This document shows, piece by piece, positions 21,301 through 29,948 of a stretch of DNA of 64,000 nt. Both the position numbers and the translations under genes were made by a program. The DNA comes from a bacterium. Lineage in GTDB: Bacteria; Patescibacteria; Dojkabacteria; JAKAPS01; JAJZLI01. The DNA lies in the NCBI GenBank assembly GCA_021846685.1, contig JAJZWL010000003.1:1-64000 (forward strand), read 5' to 3'. The first letter of the stretch is position 1. The number at the start of each line of letters is the position of its first letter. The notes below the pieces were generated by a model that saw nothing but the letters and a program-made list of their open reading frames with translations, was not told the origin of the DNA and did no database searches.

Positions 21301-22311
21301 TTATAAAGGATTTTTAATATTCTTAGAAAGTGCTTCTATATATTTTATTGCTTCAGCTGCACCTTCTGATACATTAAATAATGTATTATCATTAACATAC
21401 ACTGGTATACCTATTGCTCTAGATAATAATACATCAATATTTCTTAGTAATGAAGTTCCTCCGCTTAAAAGAATTCCTCTGTCTATAATATCTGAAGATA
21501 ATTCTGGAGGAGTTTTTTCTAATATTTGCCTTGTAGTCTGAATTATTAGATTCAATGGAGACTTTATAGCCTCAACTACTATGTTTGTATCAATATTGAC
21601 AGCCTTAGGCATTCCGGTAATAGAATCTCTTCCCTTTATTTCCATCTCTAAAGGAGAGGTAAGGGGTAAAGCCGATCCAATATTAAGCTTTATATTTTCT
21701 GCCATTTGATTTCCGATAACTATCCCTCTGTTTTTCTTTAAAAAATTTATTATTGATTCATTTATATAATCACCACCTATTCTTATTGCATCAGATATAA
21801 CTATCCCATTAAGGGATATTATTGCAAATTCAGCAGTGCCACCCCCTATATTGATAACCATATTCCCAGATGAGGTTCCTATTGGTAAATTACACCCAAT
21901 AGCTGTTAATAGGGATTCTGGCATTAAGTAAACTTTTTTTGCTCCAGAATTCACAATTGCCTCATATATAGCTCTTTTTTCTACTGAAGTTAATCCTGAT
22001 GATATGCTAGCTACTACTTCTGATCCTGATAGAAACTTTGATTTAGATACCTTAGATAAAAAATGTTTTATCATTAATTCAGAGATCTTGTAATTAGCAA
22101 TAGCTCCTCCTTTGATGGGATTTTTAGAGATAATTCCTTCGGGAGTCTTGCCTAGCATTTCTTTTGCTTCATAACCTATTGCTATAACTGAATTGTCATC
22201 TACCGATATCGCTACGACAGAAGGTTCATCTAGTAATATTCCTTTATTGAGACCTGATATTCGAGAATTAGATGTACCAAAATCTAATCCAAATTTATTT
22301 TTATTAAACAT
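21301..22311 (-). CDS. MreB/Mbl-family actin-like protein (paralogue 1)
   Basis: This 336-residue protein has the actin fold. The phosphate-1 motif is near the start (GLDFGTSNSRI), phosphate-2 reads NIGGGTAEFAIIS, and an adenosine motif reads GILLSGGTSLLRN. It is more divergent than the second copy at 32222-33280: phosphate-1 reads DFGTSNS where the other has DLGTANT. It is unlinked to mreC. It may direct a different wall or surface-polymer machine, perhaps with the glycan ligase gene downstream. A divergent promoter region separates it from the PEGA-domain gene. Confidence 0.88.
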   Translation of the reverse strand: MFNKNKFGLDFGTSNSRISGLNKGILLDEPSVVAISVDDNSVIAIGYEAKEMLGKTPEGIISKNPIKGGAIANYKISELMIKHFLSKVSKSKFLSGSEVVASISSGLTSVEKRAIYEAIVNSGAKKVYLMPESLLTAIGCNLPIGTSSGNMVINIGGGTAEFAIISLNGIVISDAIRIGGDYINESIINFLKKNRGIVIGNQMAENIKLNIGSALPLTSPLEMEIKGRDSITGMPKAVNIDTNIVVEAIKSPLNLIIQTTRQILEKTPPELSSDIIDRGILLSGGTSLLRNIDVLLSRAIGIPVYVNDNTLFNVSEGAAEAIKYIEALSKNIKNPL

Positions 22312-22335
22312 ATTTTTAAAAATTATTTTATTTTG

Positions 22336-22351
22336 TGCTATAATTCTAGCA
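22336..22351. promoter_or_regulatory. Overlapping divergent extended -10 promoters
   Basis: On the plus strand TGc-TATAAT (22336-22344) faces the PEGA-domain gene. On the minus strand TGc-TAGAAT (22351-22343) faces the mreB paralogue. The two -10 boxes overlap, so the two transcription directions may compete. Confidence 0.5.
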
Positions 22352-22387
22352 TATATTCTGCTGTATTGAAATATTTTTGATATATTT

Positions 22388-23827
22388 ATGAAAAATAAAA
22401 AAATAAAAAATTTTTTAAATAAAATATCTTCTTTTGTTATTATATTACTTATATTAGTAATAGCGCTATTTGTCGTTCTTTACGCAAGGGGTTATAATTT
22501 CGATATCTCTAATTTGTCAATAACATCTACAGGGATAATTAGGGTAAATACAACTCCAAATAACTCTCAAGTATACTTAAATAATAAATACGTAGGAAAT
22601 TCTCCTGTAGTTTTAAATTCTATAAATCCAGGAGCATATAACATAAAGGTTTTAAAGACTAATTATACTCAATGGGATAGTTTGGTCACAGTGAAGTCTG
22701 GGAATATCACAAATGTAGACCCATTCTTACTTCCTACGCAGGTTGATCAAAGCATAGTTAAGACTGCTGGAAATGTGTATAAAGTCATTTATAATAGGAA
22801 TAGTAACTATTTATATATTATTGTAGTAAAGAATAATATATATAAATTATATTACTTAAATTTATCTTTGATTACCCAAGGTTATAAATTAAATTATGTT
22901 ACGAATCTAACTAAAATTATTAAATTTAATGGTAAAAATAATATAACAATTGAGAGTAATTCTTCTATAGCAAATATAATATTGCAATATAATAATAAAT
23001 ATTATATTTATAATATAGCTACGAATAAATTATTATCTCTTAGTAAAATAATTTATTCTAATAATTTTACTAATATTAAATGGGCAGATTCGTCAAATTA
23101 TATTTTATTGAGAAATAAAAATTTATTATCAGTATTTAATTTATCTACTAACCAAACATACCTATTGTCATACACACCAAACTCTTCTTCGGGTATTTCA
23201 TACAGAGTCTTGAGTTCTAGTCAGATAATTTTTTCATTGTATAGTCGTAGTACTAATATTTCTAATATTTTCATTTCCAATTTAAATGGTACTGAAAAAA
23301 CACTTGTTTATAAAATAACAGGAGATATAAATAATATTTTTGTAAATAGTGAAGAGTCATATGTAGCAATTTCTGTAAAAGGAGGAAATAATTATTTGTT
23401 GTCATTAAAAAACAATATTTTGTCACATAAAATAAAGTTTGCTAGTCAATCTAAGATACTTACTTTTAATAGTCAGAATAACTACATATTGACAGAAAAG
23501 AACAATACAGTATATGCCTATTATATTAATAACCTATCAAAGATTTTAGTGATTGATAATTACAATCAATTACATAATTTAAAGCTGTATTCTTTAGGTA
23601 GTTATATATTTTTTCAAAAGAAAAATCCAAATAGCACAACCTATTCTTTATATGAACAAACAATAGGACTCAGTACCCCTGTTTTATTAAGTAAAGATAC
23701 TGTAGGTGATTATTATATTTCTGTTGGAGGGGATTATTTGTTTTTTAAATATTATTATAAAAATAGTACATACCTTTATGCTATGACTTTAATAAAAAAT
23801 AATAATATTTTCCCTTTTGCTCTATAA
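22388..23827 (+). CDS. PEGA-domain membrane-anchored protein
   Basis: This 479-residue protein has an N-terminal transmembrane anchor (about 13-34), then a PEGA domain (about 50-115) with the pattern of short beta strands and the NSPVVLNSINPG turn. About 350 residues follow that are Asn/Tyr/Ser-rich and suggest a beta-propeller-like repeat. It is probably exported and exposed outside the membrane, perhaps binding wall or surface polysaccharide. The partner and substrate are unknown. It is transcribed divergently from the mreB paralogue. Confidence 0.75.
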   Translation: MKNKKIKNFLNKISSFVIILLILVIALFVVLYARGYNFDISNLSITSTGIIRVNTTPNNSQVYLNNKYVGNSPVVLNSINPGAYNIKVLKTNYTQWDSLVTVKSGNITNVDPFLLPTQVDQSIVKTAGNVYKVIYNRNSNYLYIIVVKNNIYKLYYLNLSLITQGYKLNYVTNLTKIIKFNGKNNITIESNSSIANIILQYNNKYYIYNIATNKLLSLSKIIYSNNFTNIKWADSSNYILLRNKNLLSVFNLSTNQTYLLSYTPNSSSGISYRVLSSSQIIFSLYSRSTNISNIFISNLNGTEKTLVYKITGDINNIFVNSEESYVAISVKGGNNYLLSLKNNILSHKIKFASQSKILTFNSQNNYILTEKNNTVYAYYINNLSKILVIDNYNQLHNLKLYSLGSYIFFQKKNPNSTTYSLYEQTIGLSTPVLLSKDTVGDYYISVGGDYLFFKYYYKNSTYLYAMTLIKNNNIFPFAL

Positions 23828-23832
23828 GTAAA

Positions 23833-23906
23833 TGTCCCTGATAGGATTCGAACCTATGACCTTCTCGTTAGGACCGAGATGCTCTATCCATCTGAGCTAC
23901 AGAGAC
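23833..23906 (-). tRNA. tRNA-Arg (CCU)
   Basis: On the minus strand the acceptor GTCTCTG pairs with CAGGGAC. Anticodon stem TCTCG/CGAGA encloses loop GTCCTAA, giving CCU for AGG codons. It lies between two plus-strand genes. CCA is not encoded. Confidence 0.93.
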
Positions 23907-23973
23907 ATGAATATTTTGAATATTTATTTATTATATAGTAAAATAGTCATTAAGTTAATATTAAATATATAAT

Positions 23974-24591
23974 ATGGATAATTATAAATATCAAAGAACT
24001 TTAGTTTTAATAAAACATGATGGTGTGGCTAGGGGATTAGTTGGAGATATAATTTCAAGATTTGAAAGAATTGGTTTAAAAATTATTGCTATGAAGTTAA
24101 TTTTAGCAGATGATAATAGAGCAAAGAGTCATTATCCTGATTCTAAAGAATGGTATTTAAATGTAGGTAATAGGATAATATCAAATTATAAAGAAAAAGA
24201 ATTGGATGTAAAGAAAGATTTTTCTACAGATGATCCTATTGAAATAGGTAAAATTATAAAATCATATAATGAAGAATATCTATTAGCTGGTCCGGTAGTA
24301 GCAATGGTATTAGAAGGTCCAGAGGCTATTAAAATAGTACGAAAGATATTGGGGTTAACAAATCCATTAGAATCTCCCGTAGGTACAATTAGGGGTGATT
24401 ATTCTTGGGATAATAATGAATTAGCTACATTGCAAAAAAGGCCCTTGTATAATTTAATGCATGCTTCAAGCTCTGAAGAGGATTCTTCGTATGAAATTAA
24501 TCTTTGGTTTGATAAAAGTGAATTATTAGATTATAAAATAAGTCCAGAGGATTTTACTGGGTGGAAAAGCAAATTATCTCCTAAAGAATAA
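23974..24591 (+). CDS. ndk: Nucleoside diphosphate kinase, extended form
   Basis: This enzyme transfers the terminal phosphate between NTPs and NDPs through a phosphohistidine. The N-terminal strand TLVLIKHDGV, the AGPVVAMVLEG core and GTIRGDY are clear. The active His is H163 in NLMHASS. At 205 residues it is about 60 longer than typical ndk, with extra segments after the HYPDSKEW stretch (about 60-100), between GTIRGDY and the active site (about 143-158), and at the C-terminus. The serines after the His replace the usual GSDS. Confidence 0.9.
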   Translation: MDNYKYQRTLVLIKHDGVARGLVGDIISRFERIGLKIIAMKLILADDNRAKSHYPDSKEWYLNVGNRIISNYKEKELDVKKDFSTDDPIEIGKIIKSYNEEYLLAGPVVAMVLEGPEAIKIVRKILGLTNPLESPVGTIRGDYSWDNNELATLQKRPLYNLMHASSSEEDSSYEINLWFDKSELLDYKISPEDFTGWKSKLSPKE

Positions 24592-25257
24592 ACATATATT
24601 TTTTATCATATAAGAATTTATCATATTAACTTATGTACCCCCATGCAAATTCTACAAAAATCTCTGTTTTGTCTGGAGATACATATCAAAAATCAAAGAA
24701 GTAGCACATTGGTATAATTGTGACTTTATACTTATTAATATGCTTTATTCAGACCTCTTAGCATAATATTATATGACTGATAAAGTCCATTAATAAATCT
24801 TAAATAAATGAAGATGTTTAGAATTTTGATTGTTATTACAAAAGAGTTTTTTAATGGGTAGTTTATGCTAATATAAATACCTATAATCTGTGTATATTTT
24901 CTATTTTAACCAACATTCTGCTGAAGAAATAGTTTACAGGAGATATATCTATTTTCAAATGAGGATATTTTCTTTATTAGCAGAACTTAAATCATTAAGA
25001 TCAAGACCGCCACCAAGATGTTCTGGGAGTGTTACTCCTTCAAGTGTTGTGAGACTACTTAGGATTCTTAACTCAGAAAGATTTTAATTTTGAGGTAAAA
25101 AGTCTGCCATTAAAGTAATTTCTATTACATTAAGAACATATAATCTTTTCTTTATGCACTATGTAACGAGTATTTTTGTGATTAAAGTTATAAATTTATC
25201 TTATTCATACTTTTGATCACTATATCAAGAGACTGACAAAACTTACTAATATATTAG
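24592..25257. other. 666-bp spacer with decayed coding sequence
   Basis: This is the longest stretch without an intact gene or structural RNA. The part at 24955-25110 holds a recognisable LRR remnant on the minus strand. The rest is A+T-rich with stops in all frames. I see no tRNA, RNase P, SRP or 6S RNA signature, and no clear terminator between the convergent ndk and rho genes. Confidence 0.6.
24955..25110 (-). pseudogene. Remnant of a leucine-rich-repeat protein gene
   Basis: Read on the minus strand from 25110, a 52-codon frame has an internal TAA (25084-25086) and then encodes LSELRILSSLTTLEG, TLPEHLGGGLDLNDLSSAN and a stop. The LPEHLGG-LDL-LSSA pattern matches a bacterial LRR-like repeat of about 20 residues that I know from long surface or secreted proteins, including those of CPR bacteria. 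No start region or further intact repeats remain, so this is a decayed fragment. The local base composition is richer in G+C than its flanks. Confidence 0.6.
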
Positions 25258-26523
25258 TTAATTAAGATTTTCATGTAAAGTTAGTAAAAAATCACTATTA
25301 TTTTTAGTTTTCTTTAATCTATCAATTAACAGTTCACTACTTTCTTGAGATTTTAATGTATCTAACATTCTCCTTATAATCCATGATTGATTTAATACTT
25401 CTGAAGATAGTAATTTTTCTTCATGTCTAGTTCCTGATTTTATAACATCTATTGCTGGATATATTCTACGTTCTGATAATTTTCTATCAAGATGTAATTC
25501 CATATTACCAGTTCCTTTAAATTCTTCAAATACTAAATCATCCATTCTGCTACCTGTATCTACTAATGCTGTTGCTATAATAGTTAAACTTCCATACTCC
25601 TCTAAGTTTCTAGCTGAACCAAAAAACTTTTTAGGTGGATATAAAGCAATAGGATCAAAACCTCCTGATAAAGTTCTTCCTGAAGGAGGAACTGTTATAT
25701 TATATGCTCTTGCTAGTCTTGTTAAACTATCCATAAGTAATAATACATCTCTTCCTTCTTCTACCAATCTTTTAGCTCTATCTAAAGCTATTTCAGCAAC
25801 TTTTATTTGATTATCTGGTTGCTCATCAAAATTAGATGCAAAAACTTCTCCTTTTGTTGATTTTCTTATATCTGTTACCTCTTCCGGCCTTTCTCCTATT
25901 AGCAATATCATTAAATGTATCTCTGGATAATTCTTTGAAACGCCATCGGCTATATCTTTTAAAAGTGTTGTTTTCCCAGACTTAGGAGGGGATACTATCA
26001 TTCCTCTTTGTCCTTTGCCAATAGGAGCTAAAAGGTCTATCATTCTATTAGATAATCTAGTTTGATCTATTTCTAATAAAATTTGCTTGTCCGGAAATAT
26101 TGGAGTTAACCTTTCAAATGGAGTTCTTTTTGCAGCTTCATTTGGATCTCTTTCATTTATTTTTTCTATTTTTAATATACTTAAATATCTTTCATTATCT
26201 TTAGGTAATCTTGCTTTTCCTTTTATATAGTCTCCTTGTTTTAGATTAAATTTTTTTATTTGAGATCCTGAGACATATACATCATTTTCTCCTGGTAACA
26301 AAGTATAAGATCTTAATATACCATGAATACCATCATTTATAACTTCTAAAATACCCTCAACTATAATATCAGCATCGCCCTTACTTAAAGATTTTAATAT
26401 ACTAAATATAGTATCGCGTTTTCCTAATTCTTGATAGTTTTCTATGTTCTCTTTTTCTGCAATTATCCTTAATTCTGCTAAACTTTTTGAATCTAAACTT
26501 TGTAGTGAAAAATTCTCTTTCAT
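25258..26523 (-). CDS. rho: Transcription termination factor Rho
   Basis: This 421-residue hexameric RNA translocase ends transcription of untranslated RNA. A Rho N-terminal helical domain (about 10-45) is followed by the cold-shock-like RNA-binding domain (HGILRS near 67, DVYVSGSQIKKF near 81-92) and the ATPase core with Walker A PPKSGKTT at 179-186 and DSLTRLARAYN. Length is the same as typical Rho without the long insertions of Actinobacteria. It ends convergent with the ndk side spacer. Confidence 0.96.
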   Translation of the reverse strand: MKENFSLQSLDSKSLAELRIIAEKENIENYQELGKRDTIFSILKSLSKGDADIIVEGILEVINDGIHGILRSYTLLPGENDVYVSGSQIKKFNLKQGDYIKGKARLPKDNERYLSILKIEKINERDPNEAAKRTPFERLTPIFPDKQILLEIDQTRLSNRMIDLLAPIGKGQRGMIVSPPKSGKTTLLKDIADGVSKNYPEIHLMILLIGERPEEVTDIRKSTKGEVFASNFDEQPDNQIKVAEIALDRAKRLVEEGRDVLLLMDSLTRLARAYNITVPPSGRTLSGGFDPIALYPPKKFFGSARNLEEYGSLTIIATALVDTGSRMDDLVFEEFKGTGNMELHLDRKLSERRIYPAIDVIKSGTRHEEKLLSSEVLNQSWIIRRMLDTLKSQESSELLIDRLKKTKNNSDFLLTLHENLN

Positions 26524-26601
26524 ATTTTTATTGTGTAAATTTATATTATCATGGATTAGAGTGATATTAATATATTATTACAAAATGAATAAAATATCAA
26601 C

Positions 26602-27309
26602 TTAACTATTTATAAGTAATTTTATTAATTCATCATTGTGAATTTTAATAGATGGACCCATGGTAGGGCATACATAGATTGTTTTTAATAGTATACTAGC
26701 AGACTTCCCAGATACACTGATAAATGACTTTAATAAATCTATTAAATTCTCTAGCAACTCTTCCTTTGTATTTTCAATATTACCTATAATTGTATGTAGT
26801 GTCCCATTTGAATCTGATTTGAAGTCAAATTTTCCTCCTTTATATTTTTTTATAATATCTTCTAAATCATCAGTTACTGTTCCTAATTTAGGATTTGGCA
26901 TTAATGATTTAGGTCCTAATATTTTTCCTAATATAGCAATTTTAGGCATAACAGAAGGAGATGCTATAACCAAATCAAAATCATCCCAACCTTCTTGTAT
27001 TTTCTTTATATATAGATCTAATCCTACATAATTAAATTCTTTTTTTGTTTCAGGTTTGATATCCTTCTGATCTGTAAGTAACAATATTTTTTTATTTTTA
27101 CCTACTTTATTTTTATAATAGACACTTCCTCTTAATATTTGCTTATTTTCTTTTTTACTGATTTTAGTAGATATATGTACTTCAATGCTCCCTTTAAAAT
27201 TTGAAGTAGATAGCTCTTTAACTTTATCTAAAGATTCTAATATTGAAATATTTGTATTAGTATCAATTTTATTTTTTATTTGATTGTATTTTTTACTTCG
27301 TTTTTTCAT
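26602..27309 (-). CDS. rplA: Ribosomal protein L1
   Basis: This 235-residue protein builds the mobile L1 stalk and normally represses its own operon. The signature MPKIAILGKILGPKSLMPNPKLGT is present in full (about 124-147), as is the late KSASILLKTIYVCPTMGPS stretch. Length is standard. It is the last gene of secE-nusG-rplK-rplA, 3 bp after rplK. Confidence 0.96.
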   Translation of the reverse strand: MKKRSKKYNQIKNKIDTNTNISILESLDKVKELSTSNFKGSIEVHISTKISKKENKQILRGSVYYKNKVGKNKKILLLTDQKDIKPETKKEFNYVGLDLYIKKIQEGWDDFDLVIASPSVMPKIAILGKILGPKSLMPNPKLGTVTDDLEDIIKKYKGGKFDFKSDSNGTLHTIIGNIENTKEELLENLIDLLKSFISVSGKSASILLKTIYVCPTMGPSIKIHNDELIKLLINS

Positions 27310-27312
27310 AAT

Positions 27313-27735
27313 TTATTTTATAACTATACCCATATTTCTAGCTGTTCCTGCAATTATTTTTTTTGCTTGTTCAATGTCATCTGTATTAAGATCAGGTATC
27401 TTAATTCTGGCGATTTCTTCTAATTGTGACTGAGTTAATGTTCCAACTTTTTCTTTTAACGATTCTTTTGATCCTTTATTAATATTTAATAAACTTTTTA
27501 TTAATACTGCTGCCGGAGGAGTTTTAATTATAAATTTAAAAGATCTATCTTTATATATATCTATAACAACTGGATAAATCAAATCTCCTTTATCTTTAGT
27601 TTGATTATTAAATTGATTACAAAAATCCATAATATTTACACCATGTTGTCCTAATGCAGGTCCTATTGGTGGAGTAGGAGTAGCTTTTCCTGCTTGTATT
27701 TGTAATTTAACTTGTGTAATATTTTTTTTATCCAT
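27313..27735 (-). CDS. rplK: Ribosomal protein L11
   Basis: This 140-residue protein binds the GTPase-associated centre of 23S rRNA. QAGKATPTPPIGPALGQHG near the N-terminus is the family hallmark, and the C-terminal rRNA-binding part ends in ARNMGI. It lies 8 bp after nusG. Confidence 0.97.
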   Translation of the reverse strand: MDKKNITQVKLQIQAGKATPTPPIGPALGQHGVNIMDFCNQFNNQTKDKGDLIYPVVIDIYKDRSFKFIIKTPPAAVLIKSLLNINKGSKESLKEKVGTLTQSQLEEIARIKIPDLNTDDIEQAKKIIAGTARNMGIVIK

Positions 27736-27743
27736 TAACTAAT

Positions 27744-28286
27744 TTATATTAATTTAATTTGCATTAAATCTAACTCTACTGGAGTTTCTCTTCCAAATAT
27801 AGATATTAATACTTTAACTTTACTTTTTTCTTCATTTACCTCATTTACTTTTCCATTAAAGTCTTTAAATGCTCCATCAGTAACTACTACTGCATCTCCA
27901 ACATTGAAATAAGTTTGAACGGCTGGAGTTTCTACCTGCATAAATTTAAGGATTGCATCAACTTCTTTCTCATTTAATGGTGTTGGGTTGTTTCCTGCAC
28001 CTACAAATCCAGTAACTCCTTGAGTATCTCTTATAATAGGCCATGTATCCTTATTAAGTTCCATTTTAATTAATATATATCCAGGTAGAATTTTATCTTT
28101 AATTTGCTTTTTCTTTCCATCTGTAATAATTGTTTTATTTTGAGTAGGGATAACAATCTCTTTTATATATTTAGATAAATTGGCAGTATCAGCTCTTTGA
28201 TTAATAATTATAGAGACCTTATTTTCATATCCAGTAAAAACATTTACTGCATACCATTTGAAATTTTTCTTATTTTTCTTATCCAT
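27744..28286 (-). CDS. nusG: Transcription termination/antitermination protein NusG
   Basis: This 180-residue protein has an NGN domain (about 10-118) with WYAVNVFTGYENKV, PGYILIKM and VTGFVG, and a C-terminal KOW domain (about 125-160) with GDAVVVTDGAFKDFNGKV. It binds RNA polymerase, linking it to Rho and ribosomes. rho is encoded nearby on the same strand. It starts 3 bp after secE. Confidence 0.96.
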   Translation of the reverse strand: MDKKNKKNFKWYAVNVFTGYENKVSIIINQRADTANLSKYIKEIVIPTQNKTIITDGKKKQIKDKILPGYILIKMELNKDTWPIIRDTQGVTGFVGAGNNPTPLNEKEVDAILKFMQVETPAVQTYFNVGDAVVVTDGAFKDFNGKVNEVNEEKSKVKVLISIFGRETPVELDLMQIKLI

Positions 28287-28289
28287 AAT

Positions 28290-28460
28290 TTACAATATAA
28301 GAGACAATACTTTTTGAAATATAATATCTAATCCAAATAACATTAAACTAATAACTATTGATATCAAGACTACTTGAAAAGTAGAATTATACAAATCCTT
28401 ACCTAGATACCACTTCGTATTTTTTAGTTCTACAAAAACTTCTTTTAAAAATTTAAACAC
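28290..28460 (-). CDS. secE: Preprotein translocase subunit SecE
   Basis: This 56-residue protein starts with GTG. An amphipathic helix (FKFLKEVFVELKNTKW) precedes one transmembrane segment (about 28-47), as in the minimal single-span SecE of most bacteria. SecE clamps SecY in the Sec channel. Its place before nusG-rplK-rplA is the classic gene order and settles the identification despite the short length. An extended -10 lies 41 bp upstream of the start. Confidence 0.9.
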   Translation of the reverse strand: MFKFLKEVFVELKNTKWYLGKDLYNSTFQVVLISIVISLMLFGLDIIFQKVLSLIL

Positions 28461-28500
28461 ATTAATTAGTATTGATAATAGATGATAACAAATATTTACT

Positions 28501-28509
28501 ATTATATCA
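28501..28509 (-). promoter_or_regulatory. Extended -10 promoter of secE-nusG-rplK-rplA
   Basis: On the minus strand TGa-TATAAT lies between tRNA-Trp and secE. No strong -35 is visible. It would allow the ribosomal-protein operon to start separately from the tRNA cluster upstream. Confidence 0.5.
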
Positions 28510-28535
28510 ATAATTAAAATAAATTAATTTCAAAT

Positions 28536-28606
28536 CAGGCTCAGGGGGATTTGAACCCTCATTGTTGGTTTTGGAGACCAATGTTCTACCATTGAACTAT
28601 GAGCCT
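28536..28606 (-). tRNA. tRNA-Trp (CCA)
   Basis: Acceptor AGGCTCA/TGAGCCT with discriminator G and anticodon stem TTGGT/ACCAA enclose loop CTCCAAA, giving CCA. The 5' end is one base from the rpmG stop, so the tRNA is cut from a mixed tRNA/mRNA transcript. Confidence 0.95.
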
Positions 28607-28607
28607 T

Positions 28608-28772
28608 CTATTTAACTTCTTTATGTAATGTATGTTTTTTACATTTTTGACAATATTTATTTATTTCCACTTTGTCAACTGTATTTGTAAAATTCTTCTC
28701 AGAGGTGTAATTCCTATTTTTACAAACAGGACATTCTAAGTTAATATATCTCCTATTTTCTTTTTTTGCCAT
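28608..28772 (-). CDS. rpmG: Ribosomal protein L33
   Basis: This 54-residue protein shows LECPVCKNRNYTSEKN and a second pair CQKC. The two CxxC motifs form the zinc ribbon of the C+ type L33. The start MAKKENRRYI is typical. It sits between tRNA-Trp and tRNA-Thr(GGU) in a tRNA/ribosomal-protein cluster that leads to secE, an arrangement common in bacteria. Confidence 0.93.
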   Translation of the reverse strand: MAKKENRRYINLECPVCKNRNYTSEKNFTNTVDKVEINKYCQKCKKHTLHKEVK

Positions 28773-28800
28773 AATATTAATATAATATATAATTTAAAAC

Positions 28801-28873
28801 AGCCTAGAAGCGGATTTGAACCGCTGACCTTTCCCTTACCATGGGAATGCTCTACCTGCTAAGCTATCTAGGC
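28801..28873 (-). tRNA. tRNA-Thr (GGU)
   Basis: Acceptor GCCTAGA/TCTAGGC and anticodon stem TTCCC/GGGAA enclose loop ATGGTAA, giving GGU. Only two bases separate it from tRNA-Tyr. Confidence 0.94.
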
Positions 28874-28875
28874 TT

Positions 28876-28959
28876 TGCAGGGAGGAGGATTCGAACCTCC
28901 GTAGCCATATTGGCAACTGATTTACAGTCAGCCGCGATTGTCCACTCCGCCATCCCTGC
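28876..28959 (-). tRNA. tRNA-Tyr (GUA)
   Basis: This is a class II tRNA with a long variable arm. Acceptor GCAGGGA/TCCCTGC and anticodon stem GCTGA/TCAGT enclose loop CTGTAAA, giving GUA. Confidence 0.94.
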
Positions 28960-28973
28960 ACTAAACCTAGATT

Positions 28974-29045
28974 AGCCTCCTGTCAGACTTGAACTGACGA
29001 CCTGCTGTTTACAAAACAGCTGCTCTACCACTGAGCTAAGAAGGC
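28974..29045 (-). tRNA. tRNA-Thr (UGU)
   Basis: Acceptor GCCTTCT/AGGAGGC and anticodon stem GCTGT/ACAGC enclose loop TTTGTAA, giving UGU. It is the first gene of the minus-strand tRNA cluster. Confidence 0.94.
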
Positions 29046-29066
29046 ATAGTCTTCTTTTAGACAACT

Positions 29067-29095
29067 ATTTTATCTGATTTATGTAATTTAATCAA
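29067..29095 (-). promoter_or_regulatory. Promoter of the Thr-Tyr-Thr-rpmG-Trp cluster
   Basis: On the minus strand TTGATT (29095-29090) and TAAAAT (29072-29067) are 17 bp apart, starting transcription about 15 bases before tRNA-Thr(UGU). Confidence 0.6.
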
Positions 29096-29102
29096 TTAAT
29101 TA

Positions 29103-29228
29103 ACCCATCAATCTTATTAAATTTGATTTATTAAAACCAAAAATAAAAACTCAAACATATTTATAAAAATATATTATATTGTTTTTTAAAAAAATATATT
29201 GTTAAATCAATTTTTTAAATTGATGGGT
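29103..29228. repeat. 126-bp element with about 27-bp imperfect terminal inverted repeats
   Basis: ACCCATCAAT at 29103-29112 is the exact inverse of ATTGATGGGT at 29219-29228. The match extends imperfectly over 29103-29130 against 29203-29228. The interior is nearly pure A/T and non-coding. It could be a MITE-like remnant or an unusual long-range terminator for the site-2 protease gene. No other copy was noticed in the window. Confidence 0.5.
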
Positions 29229-29246
29229 ATATTTATTATAACAACT

Positions 29247-29879
29247 CTACAGGAATATTAATACACTATAAATTTTAGTTATTATAGGCATTATTATAAA
29301 ACTTATAATTGAATAAAATCTACCATAAATAGGAATAATAGGAATTATGAGCAATATTAAGAAAAATATAGAATATTGCGTAATATATCTTTGTATATTC
29401 TCATTTTTTATTATATATGATAAAAAATTACCACCATCTAAAGGTGGCACAGGTATTAAGTTGAAAATTCCTAGTCCTATATTTATAATCATGACCTCTG
29501 AAAGTATATTTATAATTCTACTTATTAATAAGGTATTTATAGGCATTAGTATCGTCAATTTTATCAATAATAATGCTACTATAGTTAAGAAAAAGTTAGA
29601 TATTGGCCCTGCTAGAGAAATTATTAATGTATATAATTTTGGATCCTTTAAATTAGATTGATTAATTAGAGTTGGATTTCCCCATCCAAATCTAAATAAT
29701 GTTAATAGCATAAATAAAAAACCTAATAGAGTAATTTGTTTAGTAGGATCTAGAGTCAATCTTCCTTGATTTTTTGCAGTACTATCACCTAACAAATAAG
29801 CGACCAATGTATGCGAAAATTCATGAAACGATACACTAAAAATTATAATTATTCCTAAGAGTATTAGATTAAAATACAT
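29247..29879 (-). CDS. Site-2 protease family (M50) membrane metalloprotease
   Basis: This 210-residue polytopic protein has HEFSH (H19, E20, H23) in the first transmembrane segment and NLIPVPPLDGG near 145-155, which supply the zinc ligands of M50 intramembrane proteases. There is no PDZ domain, unlike the larger RseP-type protein at 40632. Small forms of this type are common in bacteria, but their substrates are mostly unknown. It is divergent from rpmB. Confidence 0.88.
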   Translation of the reverse strand: MYFNLILLGIIIIFSVSFHEFSHTLVAYLLGDSTAKNQGRLTLDPTKQITLLGFLFMLLTLFRFGWGNPTLINQSNLKDPKLYTLIISLAGPISNFFLTIVALLLIKLTILMPINTLLISRIINILSEVMIINIGLGIFNLIPVPPLDGGNFLSYIIKNENIQRYITQYSIFFLILLIIPIIPIYGRFYSIISFIIMPIITKIYSVLIFL

Positions 29880-29948
29880 TTTAAATCTTGCATAAAATAT
29901 TTTTTTATTATATCATAACTGGGTATTAATTCATCTTTAAGGTTTTAT

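Noticed and set aside
23968..23973. TATAAT directly before the ndk ATG
   Set aside because: It touches the start codon, so transcription would begin inside the gene. It is probably part of an A+T-rich spacer.
24890..25087. 65-codon plus-strand frame in the ndk-rho spacer
   Set aside because: It is the antisense of the LRR remnant, which makes better protein sense on the minus strand.
29347..29661. 104-codon plus-strand frame opposite the site-2 protease
   Set aside because: The minus-strand protein has HEFSH and the LDGG motif. The plus-strand product has no family features.
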